Below, piece after piece: positions 5,482-11,608 of a stretch of DNA of 15,269 nt. The position numbers were made by a program, and so were the translations under genes. The stretch spans positions 1-15,269 of the forward strand of contig JAQYWI010000134.1 in NCBI GenBank assembly GCA_030145015.1, written 5' to 3'. The notes beneath the pieces are model-generated. The model worked only from the letters and a program-made list of their open reading frames with translations, had not been told where the DNA came from and searched no databases. The stretch is from Desulfobacterales bacterium. GTDB lineage: Bacteria; Desulfobacterota; Desulfobacteria; Desulfobacterales; JAHEIW01. Positions within the stretch are counted from its first letter, which is position 1, and every line of letters begins with the position of its first letter.

Positions 5482-5841
5482 CTATTTATAAGCAATATCA
5501 AGTTTAGTTGCCGCTGATTTTAAACCTTTGTCTGCTGTCCATAATGGTATTTCAGCCAATTGGGCAGAAGATAGAAGGTGAACATCGACGAAACCAATTC
5601 CGATTCCCATAAGCCTATGTTGTTCGATAAAAAAAATAAGTTCATCAAATTCAATTATAGGTACCAGTGGAAGTGACTTAAGTAAGGACAAGATTTCCTT
5701 TCGGTTTTTTAGGTGGCCACATGCCAGTTCACCAATTATGAATGGATGGCACATAACTTCGACATCAATCAACAAGTTTTCAAGCTGCCGATTTCCCTGA
5801 CGGAGGTGGGTAACCCAAATCGAAGTATCAACACGGTTCAA
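5482..5841 (-). CDS. vapC: VapC-like PIN-domain ribonuclease toxin without antitoxin
   Basis: A 119-aa PIN domain. The acidic residues of the active site are visible: Asp5 (VDTSIW), Glu38 (IIGELACG), Asp86 (GFVDVHLL) and Asp104 (LWTADKGL). VapC toxins use these to bind magnesium and cut RNA, often tRNA. The only start that fits the family is TTG at 5841; there is no ATG and no clear ribosome-binding site. A VapB antitoxin should lie immediately upstream, but only about 45 bp separate the start from a possible IS remnant. The short open frame there (AAG to the start, after a TAG) is too short to be an antitoxin. The gene is therefore probably a silent leftover; an intact VapC without VapB would otherwise be harmful. 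Confidence 0.8.
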   Translation of the reverse strand: MNRVDTSIWVTHLRQGNRQLENLLIDVEVMCHPFIIGELACGHLKNRKEILSLLKSLPLVPIIEFDELIFFIEQHRLMGIGIGFVDVHLLSSAQLAEIPLWTADKGLKSAATKLDIAYK

Positions 5842-5886
5842 TGAGATCTTAACCAGCGCCGCTGTCAGCTTCTAAATATTAATATA

Positions 5887-5945
5887 AGGGGTGGCCGGCT
5901 TCCTCCGGAATCGCCGGCCGGAATCGTCCGGAATATGCACACTGG
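5887..5945. mobile_element. possible IS end remnant (IS21-like style)
   Basis: A GC-rich stretch with repeated GGCCGG and CCGGAAT units (GGGGTGGCCGGCTTCC, GGAATCGCCGGCCGGAATCG, CCGGAATATGCACACTGGG) is unlike the AT-rich cassette DNA around it. It recalls the non-coding ends of IS21-family elements as I remember them. No transposase gene is present. It lies where the attC of the 129-aa cassette should continue and where a vapB gene should be, so it may mark an insertion followed by deletion. Confidence 0.3.
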
Positions 5946-5948
5946 GTC

Positions 5949-5957
5949 GTTATAAGC
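5949..5957 (-). other. attC half-site E (R'' box only)
   Basis: GCTTATAAC on the minus strand, 9 bp after the stop of the 129-aa gene, is the exact complement of GTTATAAGC at the start of the same cassette (6366-6358). That is what a cassette carries as its own R'' box. The rest of the attC cannot be found; GC-rich IS-like sequence follows instead. Confidence 0.5.
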
Positions 5958-5965
5958 CGATAGCG

Positions 5966-6355
5966 TTACGATTTCCAGTCAAGGTTCAAACCATCTAATC
6001 CTTCATCTTCCCTTTCTTTAAGATATTCCTTTATCGCTATATCCATGTTTCCAAATTCAATAGTTTGGTGATCATATTTGAGGAAACTAATTTCAAAATT
6101 ATGATGGAGGAAGACCTTCCCACCCTGCCTTATTTCAAGCTGGATGTATGATCCGCCCTCATCACCTACTGGAAATTGTTGCGGGCCTGGAAACCAGCCA
6201 AATAATTGAAGGCCTTCTTTAATAACCTTTTGTGCAATACTAACACGGACTTTTCCTTCGGGCAAATTGCCTCGTTCTGGTACGTTCAGGTGTCCGGTAT
6301 TGAATAATTTGAGAATCAGTTCTTTCTCGTCGCTTATTTCATTCCATCCATTCAT
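5966..6355 (-). CDS. hypothetical cassette protein, 129 aa
   Basis: Not recognised. The protein is soluble and acidic at both ends (MNGWNEISDEKELILKLFNT and EREDEGLDGLNLDWKS), with a beta-rich middle (KVRVSIAQKVIKEGLQLFGW, GGSYIQLEIRQGGKVFLHHN, FEISFLKYDHQTIEFGNMD). It has no signal peptide, membrane segment or metal motif. It starts about 10 nt after the GTT cleavage point of attC D, with no good Shine-Dalgarno, so translation might depend on upstream coupling. It is the second cassette from attI. Small single-domain proteins of unknown role are typical integron cargo. Confidence 0.65.
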   Translation of the reverse strand: MNGWNEISDEKELILKLFNTGHLNVPERGNLPEGKVRVSIAQKVIKEGLQLFGWFPGPQQFPVGDEGGSYIQLEIRQGGKVFLHHNFEISFLKYDHQTIEFGNMDIAIKEYLKEREDEGLDGLNLDWKS

Positions 6356-6359
6356 TTGC

Positions 6360-6463
6360 TTATAACCCTAAGCTAACCTGCCGGCCTGCTCGGCTATGAG
6401 TCTGCACAGAACTTTACGTAAAACCGCATAGTTTTTCCGGTCAGGTTCAGCGATTTGGGCGCT
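6360..6463 (-). other. attC site D
   Basis: On the minus strand the 5' arm GCTGAACCTGACCGG pairs with the 3' arm CCGGCAGGTTAGC as GCT-AACCTG-CCGG, with a G and an A left out as extrahelical bases. The R' box is GTTATAA (6366-6360). The R'' side reads GCGCCCAAATCGCT; compared with attC C (GCCCAACAAACCGCT) the AAC core has lost about 3 nt, so this site may be impaired. It ends the first cassette (higBA) of the array. Confidence 0.82.
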
Positions 6464-6468
6464 ACAAT

Positions 6469-6789
6469 TTAATGAACAGAACTTTGTTGAGCAGATACAG
6501 GCTTGATGGTTTTTAGCTCGTCGGCTTCAGATTGCTGGGCAAAAAAAAGATCCCATCGGAGTTGCAGATTCATCCAAAAGTCCGGCGAAATCCCGAAAAA
6601 CTTTGACAGCCTCAAGGCCGTACTTGGTGTGACGCCCCGACGTCCATTGATGATTTCATTAATTCTTTGGTAGGGTACATGTATCGAATCTGCCAAATCC
6701 CGTTGCGTAAGACCAAGGGGGTTAAGAAATTCTTCAAGGAGCATCTCACCGGGATGTGTTGGTGCTCTGTGGGTAGGTATTCTAATCAT
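6469..6789 (-). CDS. higA: HigA-type antitoxin, first cassette
   Basis: A 106-aa HTH antitoxin: APTHPGEMLLEEFLNPLGLT, helix-turn-helix LADSIHVPYQRINEIING (about residues 31-48), RRGVTPSTALRLSKFF, and SPDFWMNLQLRWDLFFAQ. The start is supported by AGGA 7 nt before the ATG. It lies 23 bp after the higB stop, a slightly wider gap than in the other pairs. Its product should repress the promoter at 7113-7141 and neutralise the HigB encoded upstream. As the first cassette it could also be read from any cassette promoter in the attI region. Confidence 0.93.
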   Translation of the reverse strand: MIRIPTHRAPTHPGEMLLEEFLNPLGLTQRDLADSIHVPYQRINEIINGRRGVTPSTALRLSKFFGISPDFWMNLQLRWDLFFAQQSEADELKTIKPVSAQQSSVH

Positions 6790-6812
6790 GATAGTATCCT
6801 GAATATGATTGT

Positions 6813-7106
6813 TTAATGATAATCTGTTATTTCAACATCCATTGGACCAGCTTCTGTCCATTTAAAACAAATTCGATATTGATCGTTGATACGAATGCTG
6901 TGTTGTCCTTTACGATCTCTCGAAAGGGGCTCTAATCGATTTCCAGGAGGTACACATAACTCCTCTAAAGATAAAACAGAATCAAGTTGATCGAGTTTTC
7001 GAAACGCAATTTTCCAAATAATTTTAGGGCATAACCTCAAAGCGGGTTTGGTCGCCTTCCCATTGAATATATCCTCGGAGGCTTGATTCTTAAATGAATT
7101 TATCAT
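6813..7106 (-). CDS. higB: HigB-type toxin, first cassette
   Basis: A 97-aa RelE-fold toxin beginning MINSFKNQASEDIFNGKATK, with IAFRKLDQLDSVLSLEEL, then VPPGNRLEPLSRDRKGQ, INDQYRICFKWTEAG and the end EITDYH. Where other copies read ALKGDRKGQ this has PLSRDRKGQ, and QW is QY; these are modest changes that need not inactivate it. It has no Shine-Dalgarno, and the ATG lies 6 nt after the -10 box, predicting a leaderless mRNA. It is the cassette closest to attI, so it is probably the last one integrated. Confidence 0.92.
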   Translation of the reverse strand: MINSFKNQASEDIFNGKATKPALRLCPKIIWKIAFRKLDQLDSVLSLEELCVPPGNRLEPLSRDRKGQHSIRINDQYRICFKWTEAGPMDVEITDYH

Positions 7107-7112
7107 GAAAAC

Positions 7113-7141
7113 ACAATAGCACGGATACCATGCTATTTCAA
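7113..7141 (-). promoter_or_regulatory. promoter and operator of the first-cassette higBA
   Basis: On the minus strand: -35 TTGAAA (7141-7136), 17-bp spacer, -10 TATTGT (7118-7113), 6 nt, then the higB ATG. The spacer is spanned by an imperfect inverted repeat with arms ATAGCA and TGCTAT (7116-7136) and an inner GG/CC pair. This is the third occurrence of the same geometry in the array. Confidence 0.75.
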
Positions 7142-7164
7142 ATCGAGAATTTCATTTCAAAGAA

Positions 7165-7319
7165 GCCCAACATGTATTAGGTGGAATCATTAATATGTGA
7201 TATGGATAGATTCTATGATTTCGAATATCATAGAATTTTATTGACATCCATCTCCACCTTTGCAACGTAAAGTAATCATTTGATACTTTAAAATTTATAT
7301 TCCTGACATTATCGTAAAT
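7165..7319 (-). other. attI-like region between intI and the first cassette
   Basis: GTTGGGC on the minus strand (7171-7165) is a perfect integrase core and lies between intI and the first cassette, where attI cleavage is expected. The R'' end of the first cassette's attC (GCCC...) is compatible with it. The 150 bp towards intI are AT-rich. They hold the inverted repeat at 7210-7236 and a TTGACA at 7241-7246, but no convincing -10 partner and no LexA box of the CTGT-N8-ACAG type. Confidence 0.6.
7210..7236. repeat. 27-bp inverted repeat upstream of intI
   Basis: Perfect 10-bp arms ATTCTATGAT and ATCATAGAAT flank a 7-nt loop. It lies 84 bp before the intI start codon and 4 bp before TTGACA. 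The lack of GC pairs argues against a terminator. A protein-binding operator, or part of the attI recognition region, is more likely. Confidence 0.65.
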
Positions 7320-8534
7320 ATGGCTGATAATGTCAAAAATTTTTGGGGTTCATACAGAAGGGCTGTCATCGCAAGCGGTGTCCCTGAGAAGAATGCGGAA
7401 TGGTATGTTCGCTGGGCCCGGAAATTTTCACGCGCAATCAAGGGCAAGTCACTGCAAGAGCGATCGGCGGCTGATATTCGCCGGTTTTTGATGGAATTCG
7501 GCATGCAGGACGGGATTCAGCCCTGGCAGGTTCAACAGGCAGAGGATTCTCTGATATTTTTGTATGACGCGTATCTAAAAACGGGACTCAAACTTAAAAA
7601 ACTAAGACCACTGGGCCCGACACCCGCCCCTTTATCCTTTCATCCACATCAGCAAACGAATTTCCGTGATCAAATGCTTCCCAGGGCAGAGCTTGATGCC
7701 CGCTATAAAAAATTGTTCGACCGGCTTAAATCCACCATGCGGGTACGCCACTATTCTATTCGTACAGAAAGAACCTATGAGCAGTGGATCCGCCGCTTCC
7801 TATCATTTCATAAAGAAAGGTCTGTTGAAAAAATTAGCGCCAAAGATATCCAGACTTACCTGAATTATCTTGCGGAAAACAGAAAGATAGCAGCCAGCAC
7901 CCAAAACCAGGCGCTCAATGCCATTGTTTTTTTCTTCCGGGAGGTCCTCAAACGCGACCCCGGCGATTTCAGCGACTTCGTTCGTGCAAAACGTCCGGTG
8001 CGCGTGCCGGAGATTTTGACACAATCTGAAGTAAAAAGTTTGCTCGATTCACTTAAAGCTGTCCATCTTCTAATGGCCGGTCTGCTTTACGGGGCCGGTT
8101 TGCGATTAATGGAATGTATTCGTCTGCGGGTGAAGGATATCGATTTTGAAACACACCGGGTGACCGTCCGGGACGGAAAAGGTCAAAAAGACCGCATCAC
8201 GATGCTGCCCGAGCGGTTTCAATCTTTGCTGAAGGAACAGCTGGAAAGTACAAGGGCCTTATATAAGGAAGATCTGAAAAAGGGGGGGGCCGGGGTTTAT
8301 ATCTGGCCGGGGCTGGGTCGTAAATATCCGAACGCAGCCAGAGAATGGATCTGGCAATATGTCTTTCCCTCAAACCGGCTATCAGTTGATCCCCGCAGCC
8401 GGATTGTGCGGCGCCATCATGTGCATTCCAGCTCTTTACAAAAGGCGGTTAAGAATGCCGCCTTAAAGGCCGGCCTGAATCGCCTGCCGAGGCGTAGCTC
8501 GTCAGAGCGAAGACTGGCCTTCTATAGCCCCTGA
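7320..8534 (+). CDS. intI: integron integrase IntI, C-terminally truncated, with N-terminal extension
   Basis: A tyrosine recombinase of the IntI family. Residues about 130-215 form the core-binding domain ([16 protein letters not shown]...). The catalytic domain then shows [20 protein letters not shown] with catalytic Arg262 and GKGQKDR with Lys290. The IntI-specific insert is present as [27 protein letters not shown] and VRRHHVH (about 334-369). The alignment stops at ALKAGLN (387); the last 17 residues come from a short repeat. The conserved HTLRHSFATHLL, LLGH and nucleophile Tyr segments are missing, and I do not find them in any frame downstream, so recombination activity should be absent. 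Residues 1 to about 90 are extra compared with the usual 320-340 aa enzymes and look like a second core-binding domain. The ATG at 7320 has no clear Shine-Dalgarno. It would be classed as a pseudogene if its expression were lost. Confidence 0.9.
   Translation: MADNVKNFWGSYRRAVIASGVPEKNAEWYVRWARKFSRAIKGKSLQERSAADIRRFLMEFGMQDGIQPWQVQQAEDSLIFLYDAYLKTGLKLKKLRPLGPTPAPLSFHPHQQTNFRDQMLPRAELDARYKKLFDRLKSTMRVRHYSIRTERTYEQWIRRFLSFHKERSVEKISAKDIQTYLNYLAENRKIAASTQNQALNAIVFFFREVLKRDPGDFSDFVRAKRPVRVPEILTQSEVKSLLDSLKAVHLLMAGLLYGAGLRLMECIRLRVKDIDFETHRVTVRDGKGQKDRITMLPERFQSLLKEQLESTRALYKEDLKKGGAGVYIWPGLGRKYPNAAREWIWQYVFPSNRLSVDPRSRIVRRHHVHSSSLQKAVKNAALKAGLNRLPRRSSSERRLAFYSP
8484..8518. repeat. short dispersed repeat, copy 1, at the intI break point
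   Basis: TGCCGAGGCGTAGCTCGTCA followed by GAGCGAAGACTGGC. The core TAGCTCGTCAGAGCGA is repeated exactly at 8550-8565, and a GCTC/GAGC stem with a GTCA loop can form. It supplies the last codons of the truncated intI. Confidence 0.7.
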
Positions 8535-8540
8535 ATTGCC

Positions 8541-8572
8541 TGTCCGGCATAGCTCGTCAGAGCGACGCCGGA
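8541..8572. repeat. short dispersed repeat, copy 2
   Basis: CCGGCATAGCTCGTCAGAGC followed by GACGCCGG. The outer arms CCGGC and GCCGG pair, and the inner GCTC and GAGC pair around GTCA, so it forms a good hairpin. It lies about 30 bp after copy 1, between the end of intI and the RelE-type gene. Confidence 0.7.
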
Positions 8573-8620
8573 TCGTTTCCCGGCTTAATCTGGCATCACA
8601 ATGTAACGTGTTGTTATATT

Positions 8621-8872
8621 TTATCGATATGCTTCTCGTCTGTGGCTAATTCTTAAAATAAGCGCCGTATCCCCAATGATTGAATAAATTATCCTACATT
8701 TCCCAATCCGAAATTTTCTCAAGCCCGAAAATTTTCCCGCTAATACGGAAAAAGTTTCAGCTTTGTCTGGAAGCTCATCTTCAATTTTTCTCAAAATTCT
8801 ATCGGCCTGATCTTTGTCAATCTTCTTAAGATCGCGTGCCACTGATTTTTTGAATGCGATTTTATAGCTCAA
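8621..8872 (-). CDS. relE: RelE/ParE-type toxin
   Basis: An 83-aa toxin of the RelE/ParE superfamily: MSYKIAFKKSVARDLKKIDK, DQADRILRKIEDEL, then the beta-sheet core GLRKFRIGKCRIIYSIIGD, and the basic end ILRISHRREAYR. The His-Arg-Arg-Glu-Ala-Tyr tail is typical of RelE-type mRNA interferases that act at the ribosome; ParE-like gyrase targeting cannot be excluded. Its start overlaps the antitoxin stop by 11 bp, so the two are translationally coupled. The pair lies outside the cassette array, beyond the broken end of intI. Confidence 0.88.
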   Translation of the reverse strand: MSYKIAFKKSVARDLKKIDKDQADRILRKIEDELPDKAETFSVLAGKFSGLRKFRIGKCRIIYSIIGDTALILRISHRREAYR

Positions 8873-9080
8873 ATTCCTTCCTCATTTCCCCAATAGAAAT
8901 AACCGGATCAGTCGTATCATGCAACCGATCATATGCTACCTGCAAATCAGCCAGTTCAGCTAAATACGCCTCTAACGCTTTTTGAATGTGAAAAGATTTA
9001 GGCCGTTCTGTTTCTTTAGCTATTTCAGATAGTTTTGAGGCAAGTTCGTCAGGAACTCGTACTGAGATTGCTGTGCTCAT
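8862..9080 (-). CDS. ribbon-helix-helix antitoxin (RelB/CopG type)
   Basis: A 72-aa antitoxin with an N-terminal ribbon-helix-helix DNA-binding domain (MSTAISVRVPDELASKLSEI, RPKSFHIQKALEAYLAEL) and a C-terminal toxin-binding tail (DTTDPVISIGEMRKEFEL). The start has GGAGGT 5 nt before the ATG, so unlike the HigB genes it has a conventional leader. It precedes the toxin and should repress the promoter at 9091-9140 together with it. Confidence 0.9.
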   Translation of the reverse strand: MSTAISVRVPDELASKLSEIAKETERPKSFHIQKALEAYLAELADLQVAYDRLHDTTDPVISIGEMRKEFEL

Positions 9081-9090
9081 ACATTACCTC

Positions 9091-9140
9091 CAATGTATTT
9101 TTTTGTATTACATTGTAAACATTTTTAGGATAGATTGCAA
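9091..9140 (-). promoter_or_regulatory. promoter and operator of the RelBE/ParDE-type operon
   Basis: On the minus strand: -35 TTGCAA (9140-9135), 17-bp spacer, -10 TACAAT (9117-9112). A perfect inverted repeat of CAATGTA and TACATTG (plus strand 9091-9097 and 9109-9115) overlaps the -10 and start point, as expected for ribbon-helix-helix repression. Confidence 0.65.
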
Positions 9141-9184
9141 GGTTTTTTTGATGGAGGGCTGACCGGAGACGCTTATTTTAGATC

Positions 9185-10765
9185 TTATTTGACTTCAATA
9201 GACTCACCCTGCCTGGGCACGACAACTGAAAAGCCTTCTTTCTTGAGGGTCTCCGCAAAAGACAGGATCTGATCTTCTTCACCATGGACCAAGGCGATCT
9301 TTTTGATTTTCAAATTTGAATTTTTGAGGAACCGTAGCATTTCCTTTTTGTCGGCATGGGCGCTGAAACCGTCCAGTTTAAAAACCCGGGCTTTTAGCGG
9401 ATATTCTTTGTTGAAAAATTTCACCCGCGGCGCCGGACCTTTCCGGCCGGATTTTTCATATTTGAGACCCTGGTCGAGGATCCGCCGGCCCAGGGTATGC
9501 TGGGCCTGGTAACCGACGATCAGAATCGTATTTTTTTCATTATGGATTTTATAGCGCAGGTGATGCAATATGCGTCCGGCTTCACACATCCCGGATGCAG
9601 AGAGAACGATGTGGGGTTTTTGTTCATGGTTAAGCGCAATGGATTCTTCCACCGATTCGACAAAGTGGATCTTGTCCATTGTAAACGGATTTTTACCCCG
9701 CTCCAGGAATGCGTCGTGGGTTTCCTCGTCATAGACCTCGGGATGTTCACCAAACACCTTGGTAATTTTGGTCGCCAGCGGGCTGTCGACATAAATCGGA
9801 ATCCGCGGCACCTCCTTTTCATCGTAAAGCTCGTGCAGCGTGTACAGCAGTTCCTGGGTACGGCCATAGGCGAATGCCGGAATGATCACCGCACCACCGC
9901 GCGCATGGGTTTCGCTAAGAATTTTTTTTAACTGTGGTTTTAGATCTTGAACCGGCGCATGGGTCCGATCCCCATAGGTGCTTTCCATAATCAGCAGATC
10001 AATCTGCTGATCCGCTTCATCAAAATCCATCGTCGGATCCTTGATGATCGGCTTATCAAAACGTCCGATATCACCCGTATAGCATAATCGCAAATCCCGC
10101 CCGTTTTCCCGGGCGCGAATCATTACGAAGGCCGATCCGAGGATATGGCCGGCATCATAAAAGGTGCATGTCAGGTTCTTGCCAATGGATACGGGATGCC
10201 GGTAGGGGTAACCGTCAAATACCTCAAGCGCTTCCTCTGCGTCCGCCATGGTGTACAGGGGTTCGACTTTTTCGAGATGATGCGTCTCGATCATCTCGTT
10301 AATGGCGTCCAGATTTAGATTGTGACCGTTTTTCTTTAGTATTTTTTTAATTTCTTTGCGTTTTCGATTACTGATTTTTTCCCCGCCTTTAGATGGATGC
10401 ATTTTTGTCAAAGCGTTCCGGGCGGTTTTATAGTTTAAATAGTTGGCATCGGATTCCTGGATGTGAGCCGAATCGCGCAAAAGGCATTCACTGGCCGCTG
10501 CGGTGGCACGGGTGCAGATGATCCGGCCGGCAAAATCGTTTTTTGTCAGCAACGGAATTCGACCGGAGTGATCAATGTGGGCATGGGAAAGTACGATATT
10601 GGTGAGTATGCGCGGATCAAAGGGGATGACCTTATTTTTTTCGACAGCTTCTTTACGGCGGCCCTGGAATAATCCGCAATCCAGGATGATCCGGTCTTCA
10701 TCCGTTGTCAAAAGGTGCATCGAGCCCGTTACTTCACGTACAGCGCCATAAAAGGTTACTTTCAT
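9185..10765 (-). CDS. beta-CASP metallo-beta-lactamase ribonuclease
   Basis: A 526-aa enzyme of the beta-CASP RNase family (YSH1/CPSF-like group), expected to process RNA in the cytoplasm with two zinc ions. From the ATG at 10765 the metal motif SHAHIDHSG gives His61, His63, Asp65 and His66. Further ligands and family motifs follow in order: DAGHILGSAF, YTGDIGRFDKP, MESTYGDRTH, IPAFAYGRTQELLYTL, YVDSPLA, SASGMCEAGRI and KLDGFSAHAD. I chose the ATG at 10765 because GAGGAG lies 6-11 nt upstream; a frame open to 10801 would include repeat-derived residues. The insert at about residues 110-150 is rich in lysine (KGGEKISNRKRKEIKKILKK). It is not related to the neighbouring integron and is a typical single housekeeping gene in many bacteria. 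Confidence 0.93.
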   Translation of the reverse strand: MKVTFYGAVREVTGSMHLLTTDEDRIILDCGLFQGRRKEAVEKNKVIPFDPRILTNIVLSHAHIDHSGRIPLLTKNDFAGRIICTRATAAASECLLRDSAHIQESDANYLNYKTARNALTKMHPSKGGEKISNRKRKEIKKILKKNGHNLNLDAINEMIETHHLEKVEPLYTMADAEEALEVFDGYPYRHPVSIGKNLTCTFYDAGHILGSAFVMIRARENGRDLRLCYTGDIGRFDKPIIKDPTMDFDEADQQIDLLIMESTYGDRTHAPVQDLKPQLKKILSETHARGGAVIIPAFAYGRTQELLYTLHELYDEKEVPRIPIYVDSPLATKITKVFGEHPEVYDEETHDAFLERGKNPFTMDKIHFVESVEESIALNHEQKPHIVLSASGMCEAGRILHHLRYKIHNEKNTILIVGYQAQHTLGRRILDQGLKYEKSGRKGPAPRVKFFNKEYPLKARVFKLDGFSAHADKKEMLRFLKNSNLKIKKIALVHGEEDQILSFAETLKKEGFSVVVPRQGESIEVK

Positions 10766-11134
10766 TTTCCGCTCCTCTCCGTTCCGGGGTTCTGGGTTCA
10801 AAGGTTTGGGGTTCAGGGTTCAGGGTTGCTGGCTGCCACGGTGGGCTACCCATATCCGCACATCGTCCTCGTCCTCGTCCTCGTACTCGTGAATCGATCC
10901 TGTGTCGAGGACGAGGACGATAAAATCGACTATTGCAGGATCGGGCATCGTAACTCTATGAAACGGCGGCCGCAGCCTGCGACGAGCCCATCGGCCGTGA
11001 GCTCAGGGCCGAACGGCTCAGCCGAGTCGAGGGCCGCCCTACTTCTGATCGCTCGCGTGTCTCCATTTTCATCTGACTTCTGTTCTCTGATCCCTGCCCT
11101 CAAAATTCCGCAATCCGAAATCTGAAATCCACAA
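10766..11134. repeat. repeat-rich intergenic region
   Basis: I see no gene here. From left to right it holds: a GGTTC-type run (10788-10828, GGGGTTCAGGGTTCAGGGTT); a TCGTCC-type microsatellite (10863-10889) facing a GAGGACGAGGACGA stretch (10906-10920), which together can form a hairpin; a GC-rich palindromic patch with GGCCG and CGAGT units (10964-11038); and short TCTGACTTCTG and CAATCCGAAATCTGAAATCC runs (11083-11165) that continue into the end of the next gene. I see no clear promoter or terminator. The ends of two converging-free minus-strand genes flank it. Confidence 0.7.
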
Positions 11135-11560
11135 TCACTTTGATCTGACTTCTGAATTCTGACTTCTGTCTCCTGCCGTTACCCGGTGCCCTGCGGCAGT
11201 TAATGTATCGATTGTCTTTGCAAGATCTTTTTCTTTTACCATCAAATAGTCCGTGTCGAAAGTCGATATGAGAAATACCGCAACACCGATTTCAGCCAGT
11301 GGCTGGGTCAGGGAAAAAACAATGCCGATTTCCGAAAAGTCTAAGGGCCCTTCAACCTCAATACATCGCCAGCCGGTCTCGCTAGTTGTGCCCGAGGCCA
11401 CCAGCACTTCGTCACAAACGATTGTGAGTTCCTTTTCCGTGCGCGTAATCGATGAAAAGTCGGATTCATCAATCCAATCCGGAAGCGGTGCATCGGCCTT
11501 AAGCCGGCAAACCGCCAGCCGGTTCGGAAGAATTTTCAGCGTGAGTTTTCTCAAATCCAT
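11135..11560 (-). CDS. ACT-domain protein with repeat-derived tail
   Basis: A 141-aa protein similar to small two-domain ACT proteins, which bind amino acids or similar ligands as regulators. It shows KLTLKILPNRLAVCRLKADA, the WIDESDFSSITRTEKELTIV strand-helix region, GWRCIEVEGPLDFSEIGIVF, then LAEIGVAVFLISTFDTDYLM and VKEKDLAKTIDTLTAAGHRV. AGGGG 5 nt before the ATG supports the start. The last 10 residues or so (RSQNSEVRSK) are encoded by the CAGAAGTCAGAATTCAGAAG repeat of the adjacent intergenic region, so the original stop was probably lost or moved by repeat growth. The ligand is unknown. Confidence 0.8.
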   Translation of the reverse strand: MDLRKLTLKILPNRLAVCRLKADAPLPDWIDESDFSSITRTEKELTIVCDEVLVASGTTSETGWRCIEVEGPLDFSEIGIVFSLTQPLAEIGVAVFLISTFDTDYLMVKEKDLAKTIDTLTAAGHRVTAGDRSQNSEVRSK

Positions 11561-11608
11561 GTTCCCCTTTCCGTCAACTGCGTCAAGATACCGGTATGCA
11601 AGACCAAA

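Larger units (their letters stand above)
1008..8534. mobile_element. degenerate chromosomal integron: intI, attI and about eight gene cassettes
   Basis: An integron-type integrase on the plus strand (7320-8534) is followed on its 5' side by an attI-like core and by cassettes running away from it on the minus strand. This is the standard integron layout. The cassettes are small, mostly one or two genes each, with toxin-antitoxin pairs and unknown proteins. They are separated by attC-like imperfect palindromes of about 100-135 bp bounded by AAC and GTT cores. Cassette ends match their own attC where they can be checked: TTGGGC starts pair with GCCCAAC ends, and TTATAAGC pairs with GCTTATAAC. 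The integrase is truncated and several attC are broken, so the array is probably no longer active unless an integrase is supplied from elsewhere. Confidence 0.85.

Noticed and set aside
7241..7270. TTGACA as the -35 of an intI promoter
   Set aside because: At 16-18 bp there is no acceptable -10 (AACGTA or similar), so I do not list it as a promoter.
8588..8612. AAC-AACAC-GTT on the minus strand after the RelE-type gene, similar to the collapsed attC junctions
   Set aside because: It lies beyond the 3' end of intI, where cassettes are not expected, and the motif is too short to stand alone.
9497..9931. A 144-codon plus-strand frame inside the metallo-beta-lactamase gene
   Set aside because: It lies opposite the conserved beta-CASP motifs and has no recognisable features.
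10863..10920. Regularly repeated TCGTCC units as a possible CRISPR array
   Set aside because: The units are 6 bp with no unique spacers, and the second block is in the opposite sense: a microsatellite/hairpin, not CRISPR.
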